The notes below the pieces were generated by a model. It did not search any database. It was not told the DNA's origin and saw only the letters and a list, made by a program, of their open reading frames with translations. A DNA stretch of 64,000 nucleotides from Hyphomicrobiales bacterium. GTDB lineage: Bacteria; Pseudomonadota; Alphaproteobacteria; Rhizobiales; Beijerinckiaceae. Made by a program: the position numbers and the translations under genes. The stretch is from NCBI GenBank assembly GCA_930633495.1, contig CAKNFJ010000001.1, forward strand, positions 3,309,001 through 3,373,000, read 5' to 3'. How positions within the stretch are numbered: the stretch's first letter is position 1; every line of letters begins with the position of its first letter. This document shows, piece by piece, positions 26,281 through 34,812 of this stretch.

Positions 26281-26568
26281 TCAGTTGGCGGCGAGCTTCT
26301 TCTCGAGGTCGCGCTTCAGGGCGAGGGCGCCGACCGAGAGGTCGCCGGCCGAGGCCTTGATCAGGAAGGCGTCGAGGCCGCCGCGATGCTCGACCGAACG
26401 CAGGGCGTTGGCCGAAACGCGCAGGCGCACCGAACGGCCCAGAGCGTCCGACTGCAGCGTGACGTTCACGAGGTTCGGGCGGAAGACGGTCTTCGTCTTG
26501 CGGTTCGAGTGGCTGACGAGGTGGCCGGTCTGGGTGGCTTTCCCGGTCAGTTCGCAACGGCGGGCCAT
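26281..26568 (-). CDS. rpmB: 50S ribosomal protein L28
   Basis: 95 residues starting [20 protein letters not shown], with [19 protein letters not shown] and [20 protein letters not shown], all standard for L28. The start ATG at 26568 has AAGGAA eight bases upstream; longer in-frame starts upstream would add a non-homologous leader. It is monocistronic, with a terminator downstream and a terminator-like hairpin in its leader (26604-26629). Confidence 0.95.
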   Translation of the reverse strand: MARRCELTGKATQTGHLVSHSNRKTKTVFRPNLVNVTLQSDALGRSVRLRVSANALRSVEHRGGLDAFLIKASAGDLSVGALALKRDLEKKLAAN

Positions 26569-26603
26569 GGCAATCGTTCCTTGCATCCCCGGGTCGCTCA
26601 AAC

Positions 26604-26629
26604 AAAAAAACCGACACGCGACGTGCCGG
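26604..26629 (-). promoter_or_regulatory. Terminator-like hairpin in the rpmB leader (candidate attenuator)
   Basis: On the minus strand CCGGCACG-TCG-CGTGTCGG forms an 8-bp stem (one G-T pair) with a 3-base loop followed by seven T. It ends 35 bases upstream of the rpmB ATG, in the same direction. No minus-strand gene lies directly upstream whose transcript would need ending here, so a leader attenuator is a reasonable reading. Confidence 0.5.
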
Positions 26630-26856
26630 CGAGCACCGGAAGTCAAATTGAAGTCGGGGTTCCATAGCCAAGGGCGCAGCCTGCGTCAAGGAAAACTCCC
26701 ACGGCCTGTTCACATGTCCTTCAGCGTTAACGGGGTGTAAAGATCGGGGTCCGATGCTTCGGGTGACCGTCGCTTCGCGGCGATGGCAGACCGGTCACGA
26801 TTCGGACCGATTCACAGTGCATGTCGCGCAGGATCGCGCCGTTCCGGAGGCTATGG

Positions 26857-27669
26857 ATGAAATCCGCCGTCGCATCGCCCCTCGCTGCCGTGGCGCTTGC
26901 CGCCTGCCTGGCGGGAACCGCCGGCGCCGCTTCCCTCGATGCGCGCTACGACGTTTCCCTCCTGGGAATCACCTTCGGCACGGCGAGCCTGTCCGGCGGC
27001 ATCGACAATTCCGGCTACAAGCTCGACATGACGGCGAAGCTGACGGGAATCGCCGGCGGCGTCACGGGCGGACGCGGCTCGGGCGCGGCGACGGGCGCGC
27101 TGATCGGCGGCAAGCTGGCACCGAAGACCTTTGCCGTCAGCTCCGCCAATTCCAGCGAGAGCCGCACGGTGCGCATGGCGCTGACCGACAACAGCGTCGC
27201 CGGCGTCGATATCGAGCCGCCGATCGACGAGAAACCCGATCGCGTGCCGCTCAACGAGAGCCACAGGCGCAATATCCTCGATCCGCTCAGCGCCTTCCTG
27301 ATGCCGGTCAACGGCAAGGGCAAGGATGGGGCCTGCAACCGCACGCTGCCGATCTTCGACGGCGCTGCGCGTTACGACATCAAGCTCTCGAGCGCCGGCA
27401 CGCGCACCGTCAAGCTCGAAGGCTATAGCGGCCCGGTCTCGATCTGCCAGGCGCGCTATGTGCCGATCGCCGGCCACCGCGCGCTCAGGCCCAGCACCAA
27501 GTTCATGGCCGAGAACAAGGAGATCTCGGCCTGGCTCGCACCCGTCGCGGGCACCGACGTGATGGTGCCTGTGCGGATCTCGGTGAAGACCATGATCGGA
27601 ACCGCCGTGATCGAGGCCTCCAGCTTCAAGGTCGATCCCGGCGTGACCGCGACCGCAGCGCGGAACTGA
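26857..27669 (+). CDS. DUF3108 domain-containing exported protein
   Basis: 270 residues. The ATG at 26857 is preceded by CGGAGG and begins a signal peptide (MKSAVASPLAAVALAACLAG, cleavage near AGAA). The mature protein reads as a beta-rich DUF3108-type domain: YDVSLLGITFGTASLSG, YKLDMTAKLTGI, YDIKLSSAGTRTVKLEGY and CQARYVPIAGHR. It is a periplasmic protein of unknown function. It is divergent from rpmB and converges on the NIPSNAP gene 10 bases away. Confidence 0.8.
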   Translation: MKSAVASPLAAVALAACLAGTAGAASLDARYDVSLLGITFGTASLSGGIDNSGYKLDMTAKLTGIAGGVTGGRGSGAATGALIGGKLAPKTFAVSSANSSESRTVRMALTDNSVAGVDIEPPIDEKPDRVPLNESHRRNILDPLSAFLMPVNGKGKDGACNRTLPIFDGAARYDIKLSSAGTRTVKLEGYSGPVSICQARYVPIAGHRALRPSTKFMAENKEISAWLAPVAGTDVMVPVRISVKTMIGTAVIEASSFKVDPGVTATAARN

Positions 27670-27679
27670 CCGCAGGCTT

Positions 27680-28012
27680 TCAGGGCGCGCGCTTGACGCC
27701 CTGATCGTCCTCGAAGACCGGCCGGAAGAACGAGCGCTCATAGCTGATGATGAAACGCTCCTTCTCGTTCATCGCGAAGGCGGCCTGGCATTCGGGATCG
27801 GCGAAGGAGCGCTTGCGGTAATCCTCATAGGCGGCGAGCGAGGGGAAGCTGAACATCGCGAGCGCCACGTTCGACACGCCTTCGGACGGCATGAAATAGC
27901 CGTGATGCTTGCCGCCGAATTTCTCGACGAGCCGGATCCAGAGCTTGCCATAGGCTTCGAAGGCATCGAGCTTATGGGGATCGATGACGTAGCGCAGATA
28001 GCAGGTGATCAT
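27680..28012 (-). CDS. NIPSNAP family protein
   Basis: 110 residues. MITCYLRYVIDPHKLDAFEA, FGGKHHGYFMPSEG and SFPSLAAYEDYRKRSFADPE match the ferredoxin-like dimeric alpha+beta barrel of the NIPSNAP family. The enzymatic role is generally unknown. It starts two bases after the stop of the aminotransferase gene and is probably co-transcribed with it. Confidence 0.8.
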   Translation of the reverse strand: MITCYLRYVIDPHKLDAFEAYGKLWIRLVEKFGGKHHGYFMPSEGVSNVALAMFSFPSLAAYEDYRKRSFADPECQAAFAMNEKERFIISYERSFFRPVFEDDQGVKRAP

Positions 28013-28014
28013 GG

Positions 28015-29199
28015 TCAGGCTGCCTTCGCGGTGCTGAGGAAGGCCTTCGTCCGCTCCAGCGCCTTCTCGATATTCTCCAGCGAGTTGGCGTAGGAGAGGC
28101 GGATATAGCCCTCGCCATGGACGCCGAAATCGGGGCCGCCGATGGTGGCGACGCCGGTCTCCTCCAGCAGGGCCGAGGCGAGCTTCTTCGCCTTCCAGCC
28201 GGTCTGCGAGACATTCGGGAAGGCGTAGAAGGCGCCCCTGGGCTCGATGCAGGAGACGCCCGGCAGATCGTTCAGGCCCTTCACCACCGCCTTCCGGCGC
28301 CGGTCGAACTCTGCCAGCATCATATGCACCGCGTCCTGCGGGCCGGTCAGCGCCGCAAGCCCCGCCCATTGCGCCGGGGCGTTGACGCAGGAATGCGAGT
28401 TCACCGCAAGCTTGCGGGCGTTGTCGAGCAGCGGCTTCGGCCAGACCGAGTAGCCCAGGCGCCAGCCCGTCATCGCATAGGTCTTGGACCAGCCGTTGAG
28501 CAAGATCAGCCGGTCGCGGATTTCCGGGTAGCTCAGCAGGCAGACATGCTTCTCGCCGTCATAGACCATCTGGTCGTAGATCTCGTCCGACATCACCGCG
28601 ACGTGGGGGAATTTCGCGAGGCCAGCGATGAGCTTGTCGATCTCGGCCTTGGGCGTGACGCCGCCGGTGGGGTTCGCCGGCGAGTTGATGATGAGCAGCC
28701 GGGTCTTCGGCGTGATCAGCGCGAGCGTCTCCTCGGCCGAGAAGGCGAAACCGTTCTCCTCGCGGATCGGCACCGGGATCGGCGTCGCGCCCGTGTACTC
28801 GATCATTGAGCGATAGATCGGGAAGCCGGGGTCCGGATAGAGGATCTCGGCGCCGGGCTCGCCGAACATCAGGATCGCCATGAACATGGTGACCTTGCCG
28901 CCCGGCACGATCATCACGCTCTCGGGGGAGACCTCGACGGCGAAACGCTTGTGCAGGTCGGCGGCGACGGCCTCGCGCAGGGGCAGGATGCCGTTGGCGG
29001 GGGTGTAGCCATGATGGCCGTCGCGCAGCGCCTTCACCGCCGCCTCGACGATGTGCTCGGGCGTCGCGAAATCGGGCTGGCCGATGCCGAGATTGATGAT
29101 GTCCTTGCCCTGGCGCTGCAATTCGGTCGCGCGCGCCAGCACGGCAAAGGCATTCTCCTCGCCGATGCGGGCGAAGGATGGGACGACGTGAAGGGTCAT
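28015..29199 (-). CDS. Class I/II pyridoxal-phosphate aminotransferase
   Basis: 394 residues, fold type I. Features: DIINLGIGQPDFATPEHIVE near the N-terminus, the NPTGG substrate loop (INSPANPTGG), MSDEIYDQMVY with the PLP-ring Asp and Tyr, the Schiff-base lysine in GWSKTYAMTGWRLGY, and the carboxylate-binding Arg in GYIRLSYANS. It is related to aspartate/aromatic aminotransferases; the exact amino donor is not readable. The start at 29199 has AGGAA eight bases upstream, and the longer in-frame extension looks non-coding. It is divergent from the sugar-acid dehydratase gene. Confidence 0.85.
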   Translation of the reverse strand: MTLHVVPSFARIGEENAFAVLARATELQRQGKDIINLGIGQPDFATPEHIVEAAVKALRDGHHGYTPANGILPLREAVAADLHKRFAVEVSPESVMIVPGGKVTMFMAILMFGEPGAEILYPDPGFPIYRSMIEYTGATPIPVPIREENGFAFSAEETLALITPKTRLLIINSPANPTGGVTPKAEIDKLIAGLAKFPHVAVMSDEIYDQMVYDGEKHVCLLSYPEIRDRLILLNGWSKTYAMTGWRLGYSVWPKPLLDNARKLAVNSHSCVNAPAQWAGLAALTGPQDAVHMMLAEFDRRRKAVVKGLNDLPGVSCIEPRGAFYAFPNVSQTGWKAKKLASALLEETGVATIGGPDFGVHGEGYIRLSYANSLENIEKALERTKAFLSTAKAA

Positions 29200-29416
29200 G
29201 GCGCGTTTCCTCGGCGGCGCTTTCGGCTGGAGGGCAGCCGGTCTTTTCTTGGCTCGCCTTTCGGCGTTCCTTTTCTTCGCGCCAAACGGGCGGGGCTGGC
29301 AAGCGCAGGAACCGCATCGCAGGTTGTTGCATACTGCATACAGCATGATTAAATAGTATGACTATCAGCCAGAATGGGCCTTGCCGAGCCGCAGGCGATG
29401 GGCATGATGGCTAGTC

Positions 29417-29429
29417 TCAAATCGTTTGA
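29417..29429. promoter_or_regulatory. Palindrome resembling a LacI-family operator
   Basis: tcaaatcgtttga is a perfect 5-bp inverted repeat around TCG, lying 54 bases upstream of the dehydratase start. A related site (11 of 13 positions on the opposite strand) occurs before the PEP mutase-family gene. A central CG flanked by A/T arms is typical of LacI-family operators. No such regulator is encoded in the window. Confidence 0.35.
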
Positions 29430-29482
29430 ATGTGAGAACGGCAAACGGCCGCCAGCGCCGTGCCGCGCGAGAGGGAACGAGG

Positions 29483-31315
29483 ATGGCCAAGGCACCCGGC
29501 AAGACCTCCGGCAAGAAGCCGGTTCGGCGCATCAAGCCCGAGCAATTGCGCTCCAAGGCATGGTTCGACAACCCCGCCAATGCCGACATGACGGCGCTCT
29601 ATATTGAGCGCACCATGAATTTCGGCCTGTCGCGCGAGGAATTGCAGTCGGGCCGCCCGATCATCGGCATCGCCCAGACCGGATCGGATATAGCGCCCTG
29701 CAACCGGCACCATCTGGAGCTGGCGCATCGCGTGCGCGACGGCATCCGCGAGATGGGCGGCGTGCCCTTCGAATTCCCGATCCATCCGATCCAGGAGACC
29801 TGCAAGCGGCCGACCGCCTCGCTCGACCGCAACCTGCAATATCTTTCGCTGGTCGAGATCCTCTACGGCTACCCGCTCGACGGCGTCGTGCTGACGACGG
29901 GCTGCGACAAGACCACCCCGGCCCAGATCATGGCGGCCGCGACGGTTGACATCCCGGCGATCGCGCTGCCGGGCGGTCCGATGCTGAACGGCTCCTTCCG
30001 CGGCGAGCGCACCGGCTCCGGCACCATCGTCTGGAAGGCGCGCCAGATGATGGCGGCGGGCGAGATCGACTATAAGGGCTTCGTCGAGCTCGTTGCCTCC
30101 TCGGCGCCGTCCGCCGGCCACTGCAACACGATGGGCACGGCCTCGACGATGAACTCGCTGGCGGAAGCCATGGGCATGACGTTGCCCGGCGCCGCCGCGA
30201 TCCCCGCGCCCTATCGCGACCGATACGAGATGGCCTATCTCACCGGCAAGCGCATCGTCGAGATGGTCTGGGAGAACCTGATCCCGTCGAAGATCCTGAC
30301 GCGCGAGGCGTTCGAGAACACCATCGTCATCAACTCGGCGATCGGCGGCTCGACCAATGCGCCGATCCACGTCAACGCGATCGCCAAGCATATCGGCGTC
30401 AAGCTCGACAACGAGGACTGGACGAAGATCGGCTACGAGATCCCGTTGCTGGTGAACCTGCAGCCGGCTGGCGAATATCTCGGCGAGGACTATTACCGCG
30501 CCGGCGGCCTGCCCGCCGTGATCGCGGAGCTGGTCGAGAAGGGCAAGATCAAGCCGGCGATCACCGCCAATGGCCATACGCTCGAAGAGAACTGCAAGGG
30601 CGCCTTCTCGATCGCCCGCGAGGTGATCAAGAGTTACGACCAGCCGATGAAGGCCCAGTCCGGCTTCCTCAACCTCTCCGGCAACCTGTTCGATTCCGCG
30701 ATCATGAAGACCAGCGTGATCACGCCGGAATTCCGCAAGCGCTATCTGGAGAACCCGAAGGATCCGATGGCCTTCGAGGGCCGCGCCATCGTCTTCGACG
30801 GGCCGGAGGATTATCACCACCGGATCGACGATCCGGCGCTCGCCATCGACGAGCATTGCATCCTGTTCATCCGCGGCGTCGGGCCGATCGGATATCCCGG
30901 GGCGGCCGAGGTGGTGAACATGCGGCCGCCGGATTACCTGATCAAGAAGGGCGTGACCGCGCTTGCCTGTGTCGGCGACGGGCGCCAGTCCGGCACGTCG
31001 GGCTCGCCCTCGATCCTCAACGCCTCGCCGGAAGCGGCGACCGGCGGCGGGCTCGCCATGCTCAAGACCGGCGACAAGGTCCGCATCGACCTGAAGAAGC
31101 GCAGCGCCAACATCCTGATCTCGGATGAGGAGTTGGCTGAGCGCAAGGCGGCGTTCAAGGCGGCCGGCGGCTACAAATATCCGAAGAGCCAGACGCCCTG
31201 GCAGGAGATCCAGCGCAAGATCGTCGACGAACTCTCCGAGGGCATGGTCCTCAAGCCGGCGGTCAAGTACCAGAAGATCCACAAGAAGTTCGGCGTCCCG
31301 CGCGACAACCACTGA
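29483..31315 (+). CDS. IlvD/Edd family sugar-acid dehydratase
   Basis: 610 residues. Iron-sulfur ligand cysteines are visible in [11 protein letters not shown] and [13 protein letters not shown], together with the family motifs [20 protein letters not shown] and PVFEF-like [11 protein letters not shown]. Sequence style ([34 protein letters not shown]) is that of L-arabinonate/D-xylonate/L-fuconate-type dehydratases rather than IlvD proper. It converts an aldonate to a 2-keto-3-deoxy acid. The ATG at 29483 follows GAGGGAACGAGG. The downstream SDR and D-erythronate dehydrogenase-like genes support a role in sugar-acid catabolism. Confidence 0.85.
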   Translation: MAKAPGKTSGKKPVRRIKPEQLRSKAWFDNPANADMTALYIERTMNFGLSREELQSGRPIIGIAQTGSDIAPCNRHHLELAHRVRDGIREMGGVPFEFPIHPIQETCKRPTASLDRNLQYLSLVEILYGYPLDGVVLTTGCDKTTPAQIMAAATVDIPAIALPGGPMLNGSFRGERTGSGTIVWKARQMMAAGEIDYKGFVELVASSAPSAGHCNTMGTASTMNSLAEAMGMTLPGAAAIPAPYRDRYEMAYLTGKRIVEMVWENLIPSKILTREAFENTIVINSAIGGSTNAPIHVNAIAKHIGVKLDNEDWTKIGYEIPLLVNLQPAGEYLGEDYYRAGGLPAVIAELVEKGKIKPAITANGHTLEENCKGAFSIAREVIKSYDQPMKAQSGFLNLSGNLFDSAIMKTSVITPEFRKRYLENPKDPMAFEGRAIVFDGPEDYHHRIDDPALAIDEHCILFIRGVGPIGYPGAAEVVNMRPPDYLIKKGVTALACVGDGRQSGTSGSPSILNASPEAATGGGLAMLKTGDKVRIDLKKRSANILISDEELAERKAAFKAAGGYKYPKSQTPWQEIQRKIVDELSEGMVLKPAVKYQKIHKKFGVPRDNH

Positions 31316-31325
31316 GAAGACGTGC

Positions 31326-31455
31326 GTCATCCCGTGTGCGCTGCGGCATCAAATGCCGCGGCGCACACGGGACCGTACGATGAGAGGGCGCCTTTCCGGA
31401 AGACGATCCCACATCTGCGCAGGGGTACTTCGCGCCGCAGCGCGTGCGGGATGAC
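31326..31455. repeat. REP-like palindromic mosaic
   Basis: It opens with gtcatcccg and closes with gcgggatgac. Inside, 31331-31371 forms a 19-bp stem with one T-G pair and a 3-base loop. No T-run follows, so it is not a classic terminator. It occupies most of the 312-base gap between the dehydratase and PEP mutase-family genes; the rest of that gap shows no gene. Confidence 0.5.
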
Positions 31456-31612
31456 ACACTCCACCGGCGCTCTTCTATCCAGGCTTGCTGCCCGCGCCCG
31501 CCTCCACGCCATTCCGCCCGCGCATCGGCGTTCGCTGCGCGACGCGCGGCCTTCGGGGCTGACAAACGATACGACCCTCGACACTATGGCTGCCGTTCGT
31601 TCCGCCACCATC

Positions 31613-31625
31613 TGAAACGATTTAA
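31613..31625. promoter_or_regulatory. Second LacI-operator-like site
   Basis: tgaaacgatttaa, read on the minus strand, matches the palindrome at 29417-29429 at 11 of 13 positions. It ends two bases before the ATG of the PEP mutase-family gene, where no clear ribosome binding site is seen, so a repressor here would block initiation or elongation. Low certainty. Confidence 0.25.
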
Positions 31626-31627
31626 AC

Positions 31628-32467
31628 ATGGCACAGAGCCCGCAGGTCGAAGCCTTCCGCAAGCTGCACAAGGCCGGCTGCTTCGTGATGCCCAATCCTT
31701 GGGATTTCGGCTCGGCCCGCTGGCTGCGCGGGCAGGGCTTCAAGGCGCTGGCGACGACCAGCGCCGGCTTTGCCTTCACGCAGGGGCGCGCCGACCAGGA
31801 CGTGCCGCGCGACATGATGCTGAGCCATATCGCCGAGATCGTGCAGGCTGTGCCCGACCTGCCGGTCAATGCCGATTTCGAGAACGGCTATGCCGATACG
31901 CCGGATGGCGTCGCGGCCAACGTCAAGCTCTGCGTCGCGACCGGCGTCGCCGGCCTCTCGATCGAGGATGCGACGGGGCGCCAGGATGAGCCGCTCTATC
32001 CGTTCGAGTTCGCGGTCGAGCGGATCAAGGCCGCGCGCAAGGCGATCGACGAAACCGGCTCCGGCGTCGTGCTGACCGCGCGTGCCGAATGCTTCCTGAC
32101 CGGTCATCCCGAGGCTCTGAGGGAATCGGTGCGGCGGATCGAGGCCTATGCGGCGGCCGGTGCCGACGTGCTCTATGCGCCCGGCCCGAAGACCCCGGCC
32201 GATATCGGAGCCATCGTTGCTGCGGCCGGCGGCAAGCCGGTGAACACGCTGATCTATGGCGATTTCGGGCTCTCGGTCGCGGATGTCGCAGCGACGGGAA
32301 CGCGGCGTATCTCGATCGGCGGGGCGCTGGCGCGGGCGGCCTGGGCCGCCTTCATCGAAGCCACGCGCCTGATCGCGGAGGAGGGCAGCTTCAAGGGCTT
32401 CGCCGGCAATGGCCCTTCCGCGCCGCTGAACCCGTTCTTCACCGCGGATTTGAAGGCGCGCTCGTGA
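31628..32467 (+). CDS. Isocitrate lyase/PEP mutase family protein
   Basis: 279 residues, TIM-barrel fold. Features: GCFVMPNPWDFGSARWL, ALATTSAGFAFTQG, PVNADFENGYADTPDGVAAN (metal-binding Asp/Glu region), GLSIEDATG, VLTARAECFL and GADVLYAPGPKTPADI. These match the lyase/mutase branch that cleaves or forms C-C or C-P bonds next to a carboxylate, such as methylisocitrate lyase or oxaloacetate hydrolase relatives. The reaction is not determined. In this cluster it may process a product of keto-acid breakdown. It is translationally coupled (GTGA) to the next small gene. Confidence 0.8.
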   Translation: MAQSPQVEAFRKLHKAGCFVMPNPWDFGSARWLRGQGFKALATTSAGFAFTQGRADQDVPRDMMLSHIAEIVQAVPDLPVNADFENGYADTPDGVAANVKLCVATGVAGLSIEDATGRQDEPLYPFEFAVERIKAARKAIDETGSGVVLTARAECFLTGHPEALRESVRRIEAYAAAGADVLYAPGPKTPADIGAIVAAAGGKPVNTLIYGDFGLSVADVAATGTRRISIGGALARAAWAAFIEATRLIAEEGSFKGFAGNGPSAPLNPFFTADLKARS

Positions 32468-32790
32468 GCCAGATCCTGCTCATCGCCCCGGCCTGGCTTG
32501 GTCGCAGCGGCCTTTGGACGATCGATGCCAAGGGTCGACGCAAGGCCATCGATGCCGAGGATGCAGGGCTGTCGGACGATCTCGCGGACCGGCTGGAAGC
32601 CTGGATGGATGCGTTCGACGCGATCTATGAAGAGGATGACGAGGCGCGCTCGCGCTTTCCCGACGCCGTCGAGCAATTGGCCTGGGAGGCGGAGGGAGCA
32701 GCCATCGTCGAGGCGGTCCGCGAAGAGCTGGGCGCCGGCTGGACCGTCACCGCCGATCTCACCGGCTGGCAGGAGATGACGAAGCCATGA
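32464..32790 (+). CDS. Small acidic protein of unknown function
   Basis: 108 residues from a GTG overlapping the upstream stop. It has an acidic middle (DAFDAIYEEDDEARSRFPDA) and the end EELGAGWTVTADLTGWQEM. There is no signal peptide or membrane segment. I do not recognise the family. The four-base overlaps on both sides (GTGA upstream, ATGA downstream) show that it is translated together with the PEP mutase-family and double-GNAT genes. Confidence 0.6.
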   Translation: MSQILLIAPAWLGRSGLWTIDAKGRRKAIDAEDAGLSDDLADRLEAWMDAFDAIYEEDDEARSRFPDAVEQLAWEAEGAAIVEAVREELGAGWTVTADLTGWQEMTKP

Positions 32791-33956
32791 TGCCGATGAT
32801 TGCGCCACCTGCTCAGTCCACGCTCGCAGCAGACTGGAAGGCGCCGCCATTCCCGCCGGCCAAGGTTCTGGAAGGCCAGTATTGCCGGCTGGAGCCGCTC
32901 GATGTCGGCAGGCATATCGACGATATCTGGGCCGTCGATGTCGGGCAGGACAGCGTCTGGGACTGGCTGCCGGCCGCGCCGCCGAAGAGCAAGGACGAAT
33001 ACCGCGCTTTGCTCGACACGATGGTGGCGAAGACGGGAATCGTGCCGCTCGCCGTGATCGACAAGGCCGACGGCAAGGCCAAGGGCCATCTCTGGATCAT
33101 GGAGATCCGGCCCGAGCATGGCGTCTTCGAGGTCGGCTGGATCACCTATTCGCCGGCGCTGCAGCGGACACGGGCGGCGACGGAGGCGATCTATCTGGTC
33201 GGCGATTACGGCTTCTCGCTGGGCTACCGTCGCTATGAATGGAAGTGCAACAACCTGAACGAGCCCTCCAAGCGCGCGGCGCTGCGTTTCGGCTTCCAGT
33301 ATGAAGGCCTGTTCCGCCAGCACATGGTGGTGAAGGGGGCCAATCGCGATACCGCCTGGTTCTCGATCCTCGACAGTGAATGGCCGGTGCGCGCCCAGGC
33401 CTTCCGCCGTTGGCTGGCGCCGGCGAATTTCGACGAGCAAGGCCAGCAGAAGCTCTCGCTCGGCGCCTTCAACCAGGTCGCCGGGCAGGTGGGGCCCGTT
33501 TCGCTGCGCCGAGCTGCCTACGCCGATATTCCGACCATTCTCGCGCTCAAGAACGCCGCCTATACGCCGAATGAGAGCATCATCGGCGTGCCCTCGCTGC
33601 CGCGCATCGCCGATTACCGGCAGGTGGTCGCTGAGCACGAGGTCTGGCTCGCGGAAGGCGCGGGTGGGGAGCTCGAGGCGGCGCTGGTGCTCGATATCGA
33701 GCCCGAGGACTTCACGGTCTGGAGCGTGGCCGTCGCACCGGAGGCGGGCGGGCGCAGGTTAGGCGCCGCGCTGATGGCCTTCGCCGACGAGCGGGCGCAG
33801 GCGCTCGGCTATGCTTCAGTCCATCTCTACACCCATGCCAAGCTGACCCAGCGCATCGGCTGGTACGAGCGGCAGGGCTTCACCATCACGCATCATGAGG
33901 ACATGGCCGACCGGCGGCTGACCCATATGCGCAAGACCTTCGCAAAAGCAGGCTGA
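32787..33956 (+). CDS. Fused double GNAT acetyltransferase
   Basis: 389 residues with two acetyltransferase domains. The first (about residues 25-215) is RimJ/RimL-like: YCRLEPLDVGRHIDDIWAV, VGWITYSPALQRTRAATEAI and YRRYEWKCNNLNEPSKRAAL. The second (about residues 238-385) is a compact GNAT: VSLRRAAYADIPTILALKNA, VWSVAVAPEAGGRRLGAALM (the acetyl-CoA binding R/Q-x-x-G-x-A type loop) and IGWYERQGFTITHHE. The acceptor is unknown. It overlaps the preceding gene by four bases. Confidence 0.8.
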   Translation: MMPMIAPPAQSTLAADWKAPPFPPAKVLEGQYCRLEPLDVGRHIDDIWAVDVGQDSVWDWLPAAPPKSKDEYRALLDTMVAKTGIVPLAVIDKADGKAKGHLWIMEIRPEHGVFEVGWITYSPALQRTRAATEAIYLVGDYGFSLGYRRYEWKCNNLNEPSKRAALRFGFQYEGLFRQHMVVKGANRDTAWFSILDSEWPVRAQAFRRWLAPANFDEQGQQKLSLGAFNQVAGQVGPVSLRRAAYADIPTILALKNAAYTPNESIIGVPSLPRIADYRQVVAEHEVWLAEGAGGELEAALVLDIEPEDFTVWSVAVAPEAGGRRLGAALMAFADERAQALGYASVHLYTHAKLTQRIGWYERQGFTITHHEDMADRRLTHMRKTFAKAG

Positions 33957-33971
33957 AAAGAGGAAACGGGC

Positions 33972-34718
33972 ATGGCAGGACGTTTGAAGGGCAAGGTCGC
34001 GGTCGTCACCGCCGCAGGGCAGGGGATCGGCCGGGCCATCGCCGAGGCTTTCGTGGCCGAGGGCGCCACCGTCTGGGCAACCGACAAGGATGTCGGCCTG
34101 CTCGAAGGCATTCCGAAGGCGAAGAAGCGCAAGCTCGACGTGCTGTCGACCAAGGCGGTCAACGCCTTCGCGGAGAAGGTCGGCCCGATCGATATTCTCG
34201 TGAATGCGGCCGGCTACGTCCATCACGGCACGGTGCTGACCACCGACGACAAGGCCTGGGACTTCTCCTTCGACCTCAACGTCACGTCGATGCACCGCAC
34301 GATCCAGGCGTTCCTGCCGGGCATGCTGGCGAAGCACAAGGGCTCGATCGTCAATATCGCCTCGGGCGCCGGCTCGGTGCGCGGCATCCCGAACCGCTAC
34401 GCCTATGGCACGACCAAGGCGGCGGTGATCGGCCTGACCAAGGCGGTCGCGGCCGACTACATCAAGACGGGCGTGCGTGCGAACGCGATCTGCCCGGGCA
34501 CGATCCAGTCGCCCTCGCTCGACCAGCGCATCAAGGATCTCGCCGCCTCGACGGGGACGACCGAGGCCGCCGCGCGGCAGGCCTTTATCGATCGCCAGCC
34601 GATGGCCCGCCTCGGCACGGCGGAGGAGATCGCCTGGCTCGCGGTTTATCTCGCAGCGGACGAGTCGAGCTACACCACCGGCCAGATCCATCTGGCGGAT
34701 GGCGGCTTCGCGCTCTGA
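33972..34718 (+). CDS. SDR-family dehydrogenase, 2-keto-3-deoxy-L-fuconate dehydrogenase-like
   Basis: 248 residues, classical SDR. NAD-binding TAAGQGIGRAIA, the NAAG segment (ILVNAAGYVHHG), the catalytic Ser in IVNIASGAGS and the YGTTK Tyr-x3-Lys pair are all present, with the end TGQIHLADGGFAL. Overall it resembles the DHRS6/2-keto-3-deoxy-L-fuconate dehydrogenase group. Oxidation of a keto-deoxy acid made by the dehydratase upstream is a reasonable inference, not shown. Confidence 0.8.
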   Translation: MAGRLKGKVAVVTAAGQGIGRAIAEAFVAEGATVWATDKDVGLLEGIPKAKKRKLDVLSTKAVNAFAEKVGPIDILVNAAGYVHHGTVLTTDDKAWDFSFDLNVTSMHRTIQAFLPGMLAKHKGSIVNIASGAGSVRGIPNRYAYGTTKAAVIGLTKAVAADYIKTGVRANAICPGTIQSPSLDQRIKDLAASTGTTEAAARQAFIDRQPMARLGTAEEIAWLAVYLAADESSYTTGQIHLADGGFAL

Positions 34719-34812
34719 GCGTGCGTGCGGATGGCGGGCGGTCTTCCGTCCGCCGTCGTCCGGAAGGTCGCGCCAAACAGCGACCCACCACCAAGACGGG
34801 TAGGGAGAGCCC

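Noticed and set aside
31331..31371. Strong hairpin after the dehydratase as a terminator
   Set aside because: The 19-bp stem is not followed by a T-run, and it lies within a REP-like mosaic, so it was called a repeat instead.
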